A stretch of DNA of 12,251 nucleotides from Chitinophagaceae bacterium (GTDB taxonomy: Bacteria > Bacteroidota > Bacteroidia > Chitinophagales > Chitinophagaceae): contig JAEUVW010000126.1 of the NCBI GenBank assembly GCA_016786525.1, forward strand, positions 1 through 12,251, read 5' to 3'. Under the pieces are notes generated by a model. The model was not told where the DNA came from, searched no databases, and saw nothing but the letters and a program-made list of their open reading frames with translations. Shown here piece by piece: positions 1 through 6,801 of this stretch (positions are counted from its first letter, which is position 1; every line of letters starts with the position of its first letter). The translations under genes and the position numbers were made by a program.

Positions 1-369
1 TTCATTCCAGGTAGCGCCGTCGCCCCGCAATACCTGGGCGATCATGGGTTGGATCGTGTCCCATATCTCGGGCCAGGCCTGCCGGGCAGGCATGCCCAGT
101 ATCGCCGGGTGCTTACCTTCCTGGCCAAGACTCGGCCGGTAGGTATCGTTATAAAAGCAAAATAGTTCCTGTCCCCACCAGACAAACATCGGGAAGCGGG
201 AGTGTAAGATAATGCCGAGGACCGTACGCAGGCTTGAGGGCCAGGTCTCGGGTTCCCCCAGGGGATGGTCTTTCCAGTTTTTGTTACGTATCAAAGCACC
301 CATTTCACCGCCGCCTTCCAGGAAGGCAAGAGAGGCAAGGGGGAATTGTTCACCAGGAACACTATTCAT
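1..369 (-). CDS. PAS-domain sensor kinase, N-terminal fragment
   Basis: The frame runs off the left edge; 123 codons are visible. Reading leftwards from the ATG at 367-369, the protein shows an N-terminal stretch WKDHPLGEPETWPSSLRTVL, then RFPMFVWWGQELFCFYND, then RPSLGQEGKHPAILG and WPEIWDTIQPMIAQVL. This block is what I recognise from the N-terminal PAS-like sensor domain of multi-domain histidine kinases (often hybrid kinases) in Bacteroidota and proteobacteria. The kinase core itself is outside the window, so 'kinase' rests on family knowledge. An in-frame TGA lies two codons upstream of the ATG, so no longer start is possible. No signal peptide is seen, which fits a cytoplasmic sensor. 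The gene is divergent from the M16 peptidase gene; no functional link between them can be shown. Confidence 0.8.
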   Translation of the reverse strand, partial: MNSVPGEQFPLASLAFLEGGGEMGALIRNKNWKDHPLGEPETWPSSLRTVLGIILHSRFPMFVWWGQELFCFYNDTYRPSLGQEGKHPAILGMPARQAWPEIWDTIQPMIAQVLRGDGATWNE

Positions 370-411
370 TTTTCATCATTTATGCGGACGCTGACTCTTT
401 CAGCATATAGG

Positions 412-442
412 TAAAAATAGACGAATTATAGGTCTTGACAAT
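412..442 (-). promoter_or_regulatory. Candidate promoter of the PAS sensor gene
   Basis: On the minus strand TTG (441-439) is followed after 19 bases by TATTTTTA (419-412), which matches the Bacteroidota -7 element TAnnTTTG at all but the last base. It would place the transcript start around 405, giving a leader of about 35 bases before the ATG at 369. Seen by eye only. Confidence 0.4.
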
Positions 443-477
443 AATAATACAGGCCTGCTTCCAGGCGTATAGCGCAT

Positions 478-509
478 TTTGGCTATATTTATTAAAAATT
501 TAGATTTTT
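478..509 (+). promoter_or_regulatory. Candidate promoter of the M16 peptidase gene
   Basis: TTTG at 478-481 and TAGATTTT at 502-509 are separated by 20 bases. This is close to the Bacteroidota -33 TTTG / -7 TAnnTTTG arrangement, with the final G of the -7 box replaced by T. A transcript start near 513 would leave a leader of about 20 A-rich bases before the ATG at 535. Confidence 0.4.
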
Positions 510-534
510 CAAAACTCATCTTAAAAAACTACTT

Positions 535-3339
535 ATGAAACCAATCAGGCAATACCTGGCATTGCTATGCCTTGCCTTTCCTTCGCTGGTCCTGGCCCAG
601 GCAGGCAAAATACCGCTGGACAGTAAGATCCGTACCGGCCAGCTTCCCAATGGTCTGAAATACTACATCATTCAGAACCGTAAACCGGAGCATAAAATAG
701 AATTGCGTATGGTGGTCAACGCAGGGGCCATACTCGAAGACAAAGACCAGCTGGGTCTTGCGCACCTGATGGAGCATATGAACTTCAACGGCCTGGCCCA
801 CTTCCCGCAAAATGAGGTGGTGCACTACCTGCAAAGCATTGGTGTGGACTTCGGGGCTGACCTCAATGCCTATACGAGCTTTGACGAAACGGTATACATC
901 CTTCCCATCCCTTCCGACGATAAGAAAAAAGTAGACCAGGGCTTCCAGATCATTGCAGACTGGAGTGGTGCTGCCCTGCTCGAAAATGGTGAAATAGATA
1001 AAGAGCGTGGGGTGGTGCTGGAAGAAAGCCGCCTGGGGAAAGGTGCAGACGACCGTATGATGAAAAAATGGCTGCCGGAATACCTGAACGGGTCACTGTA
1101 TGCCGACCGCCTGCCGATCGGAGACGATGAGCTGCTCAGGACCTTTAAGTATGATGTGCTCAAACGCTTTTATAAAGACTGGTACCGGCCCAACCTGCAG
1201 GCGGTAATGGTAGTGGGCGATATTGAGCCTGCAGAAGCCGAGCGGCTCATTAAAGAGAAATTCATCGGCTTTAAAAACCCGGCCAATCCCAGGCCCAGAC
1301 CTGAAAATTTTGAAATCCCGACACGCACGGCAAGCAAAGCCATGGTACTGAGCGATAATGAAGCGCCTTATACCATGATCCAGATCATCGGCAACAGCAA
1401 AAAGAAAGTCTCAGCGACCACAGAAGCAGAGTACCTGGACGATACCCGGGAGTCCTTGTTCAATGCCATGATCTCCGCCCGCATGGAAGAACTGAAAAAT
1501 TCAGCCAATCCGCCTTTCGTATTTGCCTATGGTGGTGTGAGCCGGGGCTGGGCGCGCGGCTGGGAAAACTTTCAGCTGTTTGCGATCTGCGGAAGCGAAA
1601 AGATCAAAGACGCCACGGAAGCCCTGGTCCGGGAAGCCCTTAAGGTGAAAAAATTCGGATTCACTGCCGCGGAACTCGAGCGCGCCAAAGCTTCTGTAAT
1701 GGCGAACTATGAGAAAATGTACAATGAAAGGGACAAGACCGAATCGAGAATAAAAGTCGATGAACTGGTGCGTCACTTCCTGACCAATGAGCCGGTGCCG
1801 GGCATCGAATGGGAGTACAACACGATCAGGAACAAGCTGGCGGCTATTTCGCTGACAGAAGTAAACCAATGGAAAGACCGGATCGATATCGACAAAAATT
1901 ACTTTGCGCTGGTGACGACTAAAACAGCGGCAGGACTGCCGACTGACGCCAACCTGAAATCATTCGTAGATGAAGCGCTGAAAACGGAAGTAGTGGCCTA
2001 CCAGGAGAAAGCACTCCCTTCAACCCTGCTGGAAAAACAGCCTGTAAACGGTAAGATCGTTAAAGAAGAAAAAGATGCTGCTATCGGTACCACCACCTGG
2101 ACCCTGGGCAACGGCGCAAAAGTAACCTACAAATACACCAACCTGAAAAATGACGAAGTCCTGTTCTCTGCGTACCGCTTCGGAGGCTCATCCGTGTACC
2201 CCGGCGCCGACTACCAGAGTGCAGATTATTGCAATAACGTAGTGGACGAAATGGGCTACGGCCGTTTTTCAAACACCGACCTGCAAAAATTCCTGAGCGG
2301 GAAAACGGTAAATGTAAATACATATGTAGACCTGAACAACGATATCGTGAGCGGCCGCTCTTCCGTTAAGGACTTTGAAACAGCGATGCAGCTGCTGTAC
2401 CTGAAATGCACGGCCCCGCGTATAGACGAAACAGCCTTTTCTTCTTTCAAGAGCAGGCAGGTACAGATGATCGCGCAGATGAAGTCTGACCCGCAGAGTT
2501 ACTATGGCGACACGCTCAATAAATATATGTACCACAGTAACCCGAGAAATAAAGAAATCCCCGATCCGGCTGACTTTGATGCAATCCGGCTGAACAATGC
2601 CGTAGGCTTTTACAACAAACGGTTTAACACGGCTAACGGCATGAATTATTTCATTGTCGGCAGCGTGCCTGAAAACAGCTGCAAACTGATGGTGGAAAAG
2701 TACATCGGCGGCCTGGGCAATGAAGCGGTAGAGAACAAAAGCAAAGATGTTGGTTTGAACGCGATAGAAGGCACAAACTCCTTTACCATCAAAGCCGGTA
2801 CCGAACCCAAGAGCATGGTCAATGAAATGAGCTATTTCTATACACCCTACAACCAGAAAGACGAACTGGAGCTGACCCTGCTTGCGGAAGTAATCAACAA
2901 CCGCATCACAGACATCATCCGCGAAAAGATGAGTGCGATCTACGGCGGCGGTGCGGCACTGCGCCTGCAGAAATTCCCTAAGGAAAAATTCATGATGCAG
3001 AGCTACCTGCCCTGCGGACCGGAAAATGCAGAAAAAGTAAAAACAGCTTTCTGGGAAATTGTGAACGACTGCAAGAAGCCGGGTAATATCACTGCCGATG
3101 AGCTGACCAAAGCCACAGAGACTTCTATCCAGAAGTACAAAACCGGCATCCAGACCAATAATTTCTGGCTGGCGACCCTGAGCAAATACCAGCAATTTGG
3201 TTTGCCGCTGGACAATATCAACAATTATGAAAGCCGTGTCAAATCGGTAAAACCGGAAGCCCTGACCGCTACGGCCAACAAGTACCTGAATTCCAAAAAT
3301 GTATTGCACGCCTTGCTGATGCCCGAGGCGACAAAATAG
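535..3339 (+). CDS. Secreted M16 family zinc metallopeptidase (pitrilysin/insulinase type)
   Basis: This is a 934-residue protein with a signal peptide (basic MKPIRQ, hydrophobic core, likely cleavage after LAQA near residue 23). The inverted zinc motif HLMEH is at 77-81 and the third ligand is Glu157 in the segment KERGVVLEE, 76 residues after the last His as in the family. The C-terminal half keeps the Arg796/Tyr803 pair (REKMSAIY), spaced like the substrate-contacting Arg/Tyr pair of insulin-degrading enzyme. The length fits a protein with two M16 halves fused in one chain, with the catalytic half first. By family knowledge these enzymes enclose and cleave unfolded peptides; in Bacteroidota many are periplasmic or surface-exposed, and this one should act in the envelope. 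The gene is monocistronic, ending at a strong terminator. No Shine-Dalgarno sequence is seen before the ATG, which is usual here. Confidence 0.93.
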   Translation: MKPIRQYLALLCLAFPSLVLAQAGKIPLDSKIRTGQLPNGLKYYIIQNRKPEHKIELRMVVNAGAILEDKDQLGLAHLMEHMNFNGLAHFPQNEVVHYLQSIGVDFGADLNAYTSFDETVYILPIPSDDKKKVDQGFQIIADWSGAALLENGEIDKERGVVLEESRLGKGADDRMMKKWLPEYLNGSLYADRLPIGDDELLRTFKYDVLKRFYKDWYRPNLQAVMVVGDIEPAEAERLIKEKFIGFKNPANPRPRPENFEIPTRTASKAMVLSDNEAPYTMIQIIGNSKKKVSATTEAEYLDDTRESLFNAMISARMEELKNSANPPFVFAYGGVSRGWARGWENFQLFAICGSEKIKDATEALVREALKVKKFGFTAAELERAKASVMANYEKMYNERDKTESRIKVDELVRHFLTNEPVPGIEWEYNTIRNKLAAISLTEVNQWKDRIDIDKNYFALVTTKTAAGLPTDANLKSFVDEALKTEVVAYQEKALPSTLLEKQPVNGKIVKEEKDAAIGTTTWTLGNGAKVTYKYTNLKNDEVLFSAYRFGGSSVYPGADYQSADYCNNVVDEMGYGRFSNTDLQKFLSGKTVNVNTYVDLNNDIVSGRSSVKDFETAMQLLYLKCTAPRIDETAFSSFKSRQVQMIAQMKSDPQSYYGDTLNKYMYHSNPRNKEIPDPADFDAIRLNNAVGFYNKRFNTANGMNYFIVGSVPENSCKLMVEKYIGGLGNEAVENKSKDVGLNAIEGTNSFTIKAGTEPKSMVNEMSYFYTPYNQKDELELTLLAEVINNRITDIIREKMSAIYGGGAALRLQKFPKEKFMMQSYLPCGPENAEKVKTAFWEIVNDCKKPGNITADELTKATETSIQKYKTGIQTNNFWLATLSKYQQFGLPLDNINNYESRVKSVKPEALTATANKYLNSKNVLHALLMPEATK

Positions 3340-3364
3340 CCCGATAAGCTAAAGGACCTGCGCC

Positions 3365-3404
3365 AGACCTATAAGGTTTTCAAAACCTTATAGGTCTTTT
3401 TTTT
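3365..3404 (+). terminator. Intrinsic terminator after the M16 gene
   Basis: A 16-base arm (3365-3380, AGACCTATAAGGTTTT) and its exact complement (3382-3397) surround a single central base, followed by an unbroken T run to 3404. In RNA the innermost A/T pairs would open into the loop. It lies 25 bases after the M16 stop codon and fits rho-independent termination of plus-strand transcription. Confidence 0.9.
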
Positions 3405-3410
3405 GTCTGC

Positions 3411-3676
3411 GTCTTTGCGTAGAATAGAAGGGTGCGCACGCTCTGCGCCTTTGCTTCTTTGCGTCTCTGTGTGAAACGGAAAAGCCTAGGCTCTCTGTGT
3501 CTAGCTTCTTTGCTTAAAACGGAAAGGCGTGGATTCGCAGCGTCTTTGCGTGAAATGGAAGGGTGCGCACGCTCTGCGCCTTTGTTTCTTTGCGTCTCTG
3601 TGTGAAATGGAAAAGCATAGGCTCTCTGTGTTTAGCTTCTCTGCGTCTTTGCGTGAAACGGAAAAGCCAGGGATTA
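3411..3676. repeat. 131-bp tandem duplication made of CTTTGCGT-type subrepeats
   Basis: Two copies begin at 3411 and 3542 with a period of 131 bases; the block GGGTGCGCACGCTCTGCGCC recurs with exactly this offset. Each copy is itself built from shorter variable subunits of the kind TCTTTGCGTCTCTGTGTGAAA, usually ending GAAAYGGAA (Y is C or T); about six such subunits can be counted. The copies differ at scattered single bases, and the second carries a few extra bases near its end (an added GCGTCTTTGCGT-like subunit). The array fills the space between the M16 terminator and the zapA stop codon. Short low-complexity repeats of this flavour are common between genes in Bacteroidota. Reading frames across it give repetitive peptides (SLRLCVK) that I regard as non-coding. 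Confidence 0.85.
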
Positions 3677-3952
3677 CCCCAGCACGCTGTCAATGTCTTC
3701 ATTGAGCTTTTTAAGCTCATCCGCGATGTTCATACTGTTCGTGCCGATATGGTCTGTAGCGTACATCAGCAGGCACATTGCCAGGAAATCCTGGTCGTCT
3801 TTACCGGAGTAGGCCTGCTTCAGTTCCGTTATTTTTTCATCAGCCACCTTCACTGCACGGCGGATCGTATCCGCCTCGTTTTTCTTCACCAGTATGCGGT
3901 AACTGCGTCCTGCAAGCCAGAGGTTTACGGGGGTGAGATCTTCGTTTTGCAT
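3674..3952 (-). CDS. zapA: Cell division protein ZapA
   Basis: This is a 92-residue protein of typical ZapA length. The N-terminal part VNLWLAGRSYRILVKKNE matches the beta-strand head of the family, followed by the helical part TIRRAVKVADEKITELKQAY and GKDDQDFLAMCLLMYATD that forms the coiled-coil dimer/tetramer. ZapA binds FtsZ in the cytoplasm and bundles its filaments at the division site. The start is supported by a good Shine-Dalgarno sequence, AAGGA, seven bases before the ATG, unusual for this window. It lies 45 bases downstream of lspA on the same strand, so the two are probably co-transcribed. The stop codon touches the 131-bp repeat array and no clear minus-strand terminator is visible beyond it. 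Confidence 0.9.
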   Translation of the reverse strand: MQNEDLTPVNLWLAGRSYRILVKKNEADTIRRAVKVADEKITELKQAYSGKDDQDFLAMCLLMYATDHIGTNSMNIADELKKLNEDIDSVLG

Positions 3953-3997
3953 AGGCGTGTCCTTATTGTGCGTTCAGATAGGGGGTAAGCTGTTTTT

Positions 3998-4642
3998 TTA
4001 ATTTCCGGCCTGCCCGTTCAGTTCAGTGGGAGTATGTTCCTGGCGTTGCAGCATTTTTTTCTGGAAGACCAGTAAGGTAATCACGCCGGTACTGATCGCC
4101 GCGTCTGCTATATTGAATACGGGGTCAAAGAAGCTGAATACTTTACCGCCAACCAGTGGGAAAGATTCGGGAAATTTAAACTCCACCAGCGGGAAATACA
4201 GCATATCCACTACCTGTCCATGCAGGAAGCGCCCGTATCCCTGCCCGAAGGGTACGAATTTTGCAATATGGAAACTGCTTTCGCTGAAGATCAGACCGTA
4301 AAACATACTGTCGATCAGGTTGCCCATAGCGCCGGCCAGGATCAGGGCCCCGCACACAATAGCGCCCCGGGAATATTTACGGACAACCAGTTGTTTCAGT
4401 ACATAAAAGCCAAAACCCACAGCGATCAGGCGAAAGGTCGTCAGCAGTAATTTGCCGATCGTACCCTGGCTGAATTTCATACCGAAGGCCATACCATTGT
4501 TTTCAATAAAATGGAGACGGAACCAGTGGCCCAGCACCAGCCGCTCTTCACCATAGTAAAAATTGGTTTTGATATAGACTTTAGATAGCTGATCAGCTAT
4601 GATAACCAATAAGATAATAAGTAATGCGTTGCGGTACTTCAC
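3998..4642 (-). CDS. lspA: Lipoprotein signal peptidase (signal peptidase II)
   Basis: This aspartic membrane protease cleaves the signal peptide from diacylglyceryl-prolipoproteins. I place the start at the GTG at 4642, giving 214 residues beginning MKYRNALLIILLVIIADQLS, the usual opening of Bacteroidota LspA. The longest frame starts at TTG 4675 but that codon lies in a promoter box. Family landmarks (numbered from the GTG): Asp17 in ADQLSK, FIENNGMAFG, GAMGNLID near 104-111, and the catalytic aspartates Asp146 (GQVVDMLYFP) and Asp180 (FNIADAAI). The catalytic pair is separated by 34 residues rather than about 19, owing to an insertion common in Bacteroidota LspA. Four hydrophobic spans can be seen. 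It is probably the first gene of an lspA-zapA transcript. Confidence 0.93.
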   Translation of the reverse strand: MKYRNALLIILLVIIADQLSKVYIKTNFYYGEERLVLGHWFRLHFIENNGMAFGMKFSQGTIGKLLLTTFRLIAVGFGFYVLKQLVVRKYSRGAIVCGALILAGAMGNLIDSMFYGLIFSESSFHIAKFVPFGQGYGRFLHGQVVDMLYFPLVEFKFPESFPLVGGKVFSFFDPVFNIADAAISTGVITLLVFQKKMLQRQEHTPTELNGQAGN

Positions 4643-4672
4643 AAAGACAGCTTTGATTGTTGACGTAAAGTG

Positions 4673-4680
4673 CAAATATA
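4673..4680 (-). promoter_or_regulatory. -7 promoter box of lspA
   Basis: TATATTTG on the minus strand is an exact TAnnTTTG. No TTTG is found at the usual distance upstream, so only the -7 half is supported. It predicts a transcript start near 4667 and a leader of about 25 bases before the GTG at 4642. The competing TTG start codon at 4675-4673 lies within this box. Confidence 0.55.
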
Positions 4681-4761
4681 AGCGGATACCCTATAGCTTT
4701 ACGTTTTTAAGCATTCCTTACGGAAATCCCAATCGTTGCGGAGCGGCTCCCTGCTGCTGTG

Positions 4762-4834
4762 CGGATGGTTCCGGGGCGCATCCGTACCACCGGGTAAAAA
4801 GGAGCTGTGTCTCCTTTGTTTGATGCGGCCCCGG
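4762..4834. other. GC-rich structured element between lspA and the trans-sulfuration gene
   Basis: An outer stem pairs CCGGGGCGCATC (4771-4782) with GATGCGGCCCCGG (4822-4834), with one bulged base. Inside it AAAGGAG (4798-4804) pairs with CTCCTTT (4811-4817) around a six-base loop. A competing hairpin, CGGATG (4762-4767) with CATCCG (4779-4784), shares the CATC of the outer left arm, so the two folds exclude each other. The element lies between two divergent promoters and upstream of both transcript starts as I predict them, so its role is unknown. I could not match it to a known riboswitch. Confidence 0.5.
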
Positions 4835-4864
4835 GGCTGCTGATGTTTAATATCTGCGGTTCTA

Positions 4865-4872
4865 TACCTTTG
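4865..4872 (+). promoter_or_regulatory. -7 promoter box of the trans-sulfuration gene
   Basis: TACCTTTG is an exact TAnnTTTG match 36 bases before the ATG at 4909. No convincing -33 TTTG is present. A transcript start near 4877 would give a leader of about 30 bases. Confidence 0.5.
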
Positions 4873-4908
4873 CTGTCACTTTTTCTTTATCAAACTATTC
4901 AATAGCAT

Positions 4909-6063
4909 ATGTCTTCGCAAACGCATAAACTCGCTACAAGGCTCATCCATGCCGGGGTAGCACCAGACCCGGGTACCGGGGCCATTATGACCCCCATTTT
5001 CCAGACCTCTACCTACGTACAGGCTGCACCAGGCGATCATAAGGGCTATGAATACGCCCGGACGCAAAACCCTACACGCGACGCGCTGCAAAGCGCACTG
5101 GCCAATATCGAGAACGGGCGCTTTGCCCTGTGCTTCGGCAGTGGCATGGCGGCTACGGATGCCGTGGCCAAATTGCTGCAACCCGGCGACGAAGTCATCG
5201 TTTCCAACGACCTTTATGGTGGTACGTACAGGATTTTCACCAAGATCTTCGCAAACTATGGCATTGTCTTTCACTTTGTAGACATGCACGATGCTACACA
5301 TATTGCACAGTATGTGAATGGTAAAACAAAAATGGTTTGGGTAGAAACGCCGACCAATCCCCTGCTGAACATTATAGATATTGAAGCTGCAGCAAAGATC
5401 TCTAAAGCGAATAACTTATTGCTGGTAGTGGACAACACCTTCGCCTCTCCCTACCTGCAAAACCCGCTGGACTGGGGCGCAGACATCGTGCTGCATTCCG
5501 CTACCAAATACCTGGGTGGTCACTCAGACGTAGTACATGGTGTGCTGGTGGTCAATGAAGCAAGCCTGGAAGAGCGCCTGCGTTTTATACAGAACAGCTG
5601 CGGCGCCGTACCCGGCCCGCAGGATTGCTTCCTGGTGCTGCGCGGCATCAAGACCCTGCATGTGCGCATGCAGCGCCATTGCGAGAACGGCAGGAAAATA
5701 GCGCATTGGCTGCGCAATCACCCTAAAGTAGGCAAAGTACTGTGGTGCGGCTTTGAAGATCATCCCAATCATGCCATCGCCCGGAAACAAATGCGCGATT
5801 TCGGCGGTATGATCTCCTTTACGCTCCTGGACGACAATATCAATGCCGCCCTGGAGGTGTTGAAGAAAACAAAACTATTCTCCCTGGCAGAATCCCTGGG
5901 TGGTGTGGAGTCCCTGATCGGCCATCCGGCTACGATGACCCATGCCTCCATTCCGCAGGAAGACCGCGTAGCGCGCGGCCTCAGCGATTCCCTGATCCGG
6001 CTCAGTGTCGGCATAGAAGATGCCGACGACCTGATCGAGGACCTGGCGCAGGCTATCGGTTAA
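4909..6063 (+). CDS. Cystathionine gamma-synthase / gamma-lyase family PLP enzyme
   Basis: This is a 384-residue protein, the normal length for the Cys/Met metabolism PLP family. Landmarks: the YAR motif at 49-51 (Tyr and Arg that bind the cofactor phosphate of the neighbouring subunit), GSGM at 77-80, Tyr103 (ring stacking), ETPTNP at 146-151, Asp175 in VVDNTFASP (pyridine nitrogen), and the Schiff-base lysine Lys200 in SATKYLGGHSD. The C-terminal signature SLGGVESLIGHPATMTHAS follows at 329-347. The enzyme is cytoplasmic and handles cystathionine, either making it from an activated homoserine and cysteine or cleaving it to cysteine, 2-oxobutyrate and ammonia. The two activities cannot be told apart from sequence by eye, so I give no gene symbol. 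It has its own promoter and terminator and is monocistronic. Confidence 0.93.
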   Translation: MSSQTHKLATRLIHAGVAPDPGTGAIMTPIFQTSTYVQAAPGDHKGYEYARTQNPTRDALQSALANIENGRFALCFGSGMAATDAVAKLLQPGDEVIVSNDLYGGTYRIFTKIFANYGIVFHFVDMHDATHIAQYVNGKTKMVWVETPTNPLLNIIDIEAAAKISKANNLLLVVDNTFASPYLQNPLDWGADIVLHSATKYLGGHSDVVHGVLVVNEASLEERLRFIQNSCGAVPGPQDCFLVLRGIKTLHVRMQRHCENGRKIAHWLRNHPKVGKVLWCGFEDHPNHAIARKQMRDFGGMISFTLLDDNINAALEVLKKTKLFSLAESLGGVESLIGHPATMTHASIPQEDRVARGLSDSLIRLSVGIEDADDLIEDLAQAIG

Positions 6064-6082
6064 AGACAATGATTAGGGCAGG

Positions 6083-6116
6083 AAAAGGAGGTATCAACAG
6101 GTACCTCCTTTTTTAT
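6083..6116. terminator. Hairpin terminator between convergent genes
   Basis: AAAAGGAGGTA (6083-6093) pairs exactly with TACCTCCTTTT (6102-6112) around an eight-base loop; the T run continues to 6114 and beyond a single A. It lies 20 bases after the stop of the trans-sulfuration gene. The stem also ends in T residues when read on the minus strand, so it could serve the convergent DoxX-like gene, whose stop codon at 6113-6115 touches the right arm. Confidence 0.85.
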
Positions 6117-6691
6117 TTAGCCCCCGTCAGCACAGAGATCATGCGCGGGATGCCGGGTGTAAGCTCAATGATCAGGCCCGCAAGCGGCAGCAGCAGGTAA
6201 GCCCAGAAGGGGTGCCTGAAGACCGGCTTGTCCTTTTGCACCGCATAACCCAGTAAAGGAAATACCCGCTCGCGGTAATGATAAAGAATGAGCATGGTCA
6301 GCAGCAGGTAATACGATAAACGTATGGTGAATGCATGGCCAAAAGCCTGCAGGAACGTAAGGTCCCAGACCAGTATGTTCAGCCATATGGGAATGGACAT
6401 AAAGGCCCCGATGATACAGGTCTTCCGGAAGATCAGCAGCAGGCCGGCCAGGATTTGCGATAGGCCGATGAACGACTTAAACGGCTCATGATCCGCCAGG
6501 TACCACGAAAGACGGAAGAGGCTCAGGTCTTTCAGTGGCATGTCCAACTCGGCCTCCGAAACGCCAAACTGGCCGTCGTTCAGTTTTGACCAGCCATAGC
6601 TGATCAGTATATAGCCCAGCCAGCAGCGGGAAGCCAGGATGAAATAATCATAAAGTTGCTGTTGGGGGATCTTGTTCATGAAGAGGTTCAT
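6113..6691 (-). CDS. DoxX-like small integral membrane protein
   Basis: The protein is 192 residues from the ATG at 6691, or 188 from the ATG at 6679. It is strongly hydrophobic with four or five spans: roughly YFILASRCWLGYILISYGW, SFIGLSQILAGLLLIF, IIGAFMSIPIWLNILVWDL, LSYYLLLTMLILYHY and FWAYLLLPLAGLIIEL. The pattern of a first helix ending in YGWSKL, followed by a polar loop and then a glycine-rich second helix, resembles DoxX/SURF4-like proteins, whose biochemical role is mostly unsettled. The longest frame opens at a TTG at 6724, but that codon lies upstream of an exact TAnnTTTG box, so I reject it. The box is so close to 6691 that the mRNA would be leaderless there, which keeps 6679 as a real alternative. 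The gene is divergent from the sigma factor gene; a link is unproven. Confidence 0.7.
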   Translation of the reverse strand: MNLFMNKIPQQQLYDYFILASRCWLGYILISYGWSKLNDGQFGVSEAELDMPLKDLSLFRLSWYLADHEPFKSFIGLSQILAGLLLIFRKTCIIGAFMSIPIWLNILVWDLTFLQAFGHAFTIRLSYYLLLTMLILYHYRERVFPLLGYAVQKDKPVFRHPFWAYLLLPLAGLIIELTPGIPRMISVLTGAK

Positions 6692-6697
6692 CGTCTG

Positions 6698-6725
6698 CAA
6701 ACCTACTAACGGCGGTGGAAGCAAA
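6698..6725 (-). promoter_or_regulatory. Candidate promoter of the DoxX-like gene
   Basis: On the minus strand TAGGTTTG (6705-6698) is an exact TAnnTTTG box. A TTTG (6725-6722) lies upstream with 16 bases between, shorter than the roughly 19 to 21 usually quoted. The predicted transcript start near 6693 almost coincides with the ATG at 6691. Confidence 0.45.
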
Positions 6726-6750
6726 AATATTTTTTCTGCCAGGCAACCTT

Positions 6751-6778
6751 TTTGCCCCGGACTGCATATTTATATTTG
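6751..6778 (+). promoter_or_regulatory. Candidate promoter of the sigma factor operon
   Basis: TATATTTG at 6771-6778 is an exact TAnnTTTG box, with TTTG at 6751-6754 and 16 bases between. A transcript start near 6783 leaves about 20 bases before the ATG at 6802. The match is to the housekeeping-type Bacteroidota element, so there is no sign here of self-regulation by the encoded sigma factor. Confidence 0.5.
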
Positions 6779-6801
6779 AAGACAAAAGAGAGCAGGCATT
6801 A

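Noticed and set aside
212..394. Open frame of 60 codons on the plus strand
   Set aside because: It is a shadow of the PAS-domain gene on the other strand, which continues past the window edge.
450..466. Small GCCTG/CAGGC hairpin in the spacer between the PAS and M16 genes
   Set aside because: Only five pairs, no T run, and it can easily occur by chance.
2269..3309. Open frame of 346 codons on the minus strand
   Set aside because: It lies wholly antisense to the M16 peptidase gene, whose frame has strong family motifs; the antisense product resembles nothing I know.
3563..3988. Open frame of 141 codons on the plus strand across the repeats and antisense to zapA
   Set aside because: Its N-terminal half is repeated SLRLCVK peptide from the low-complexity array and its second half is the complement of zapA.
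4676..4908. SAM riboswitch upstream of the sulfur amino acid gene
   Set aside because: I looked for the conserved SAM-I and SAM-II core bases and did not find them; the hairpins present also lie upstream of the likely promoter.
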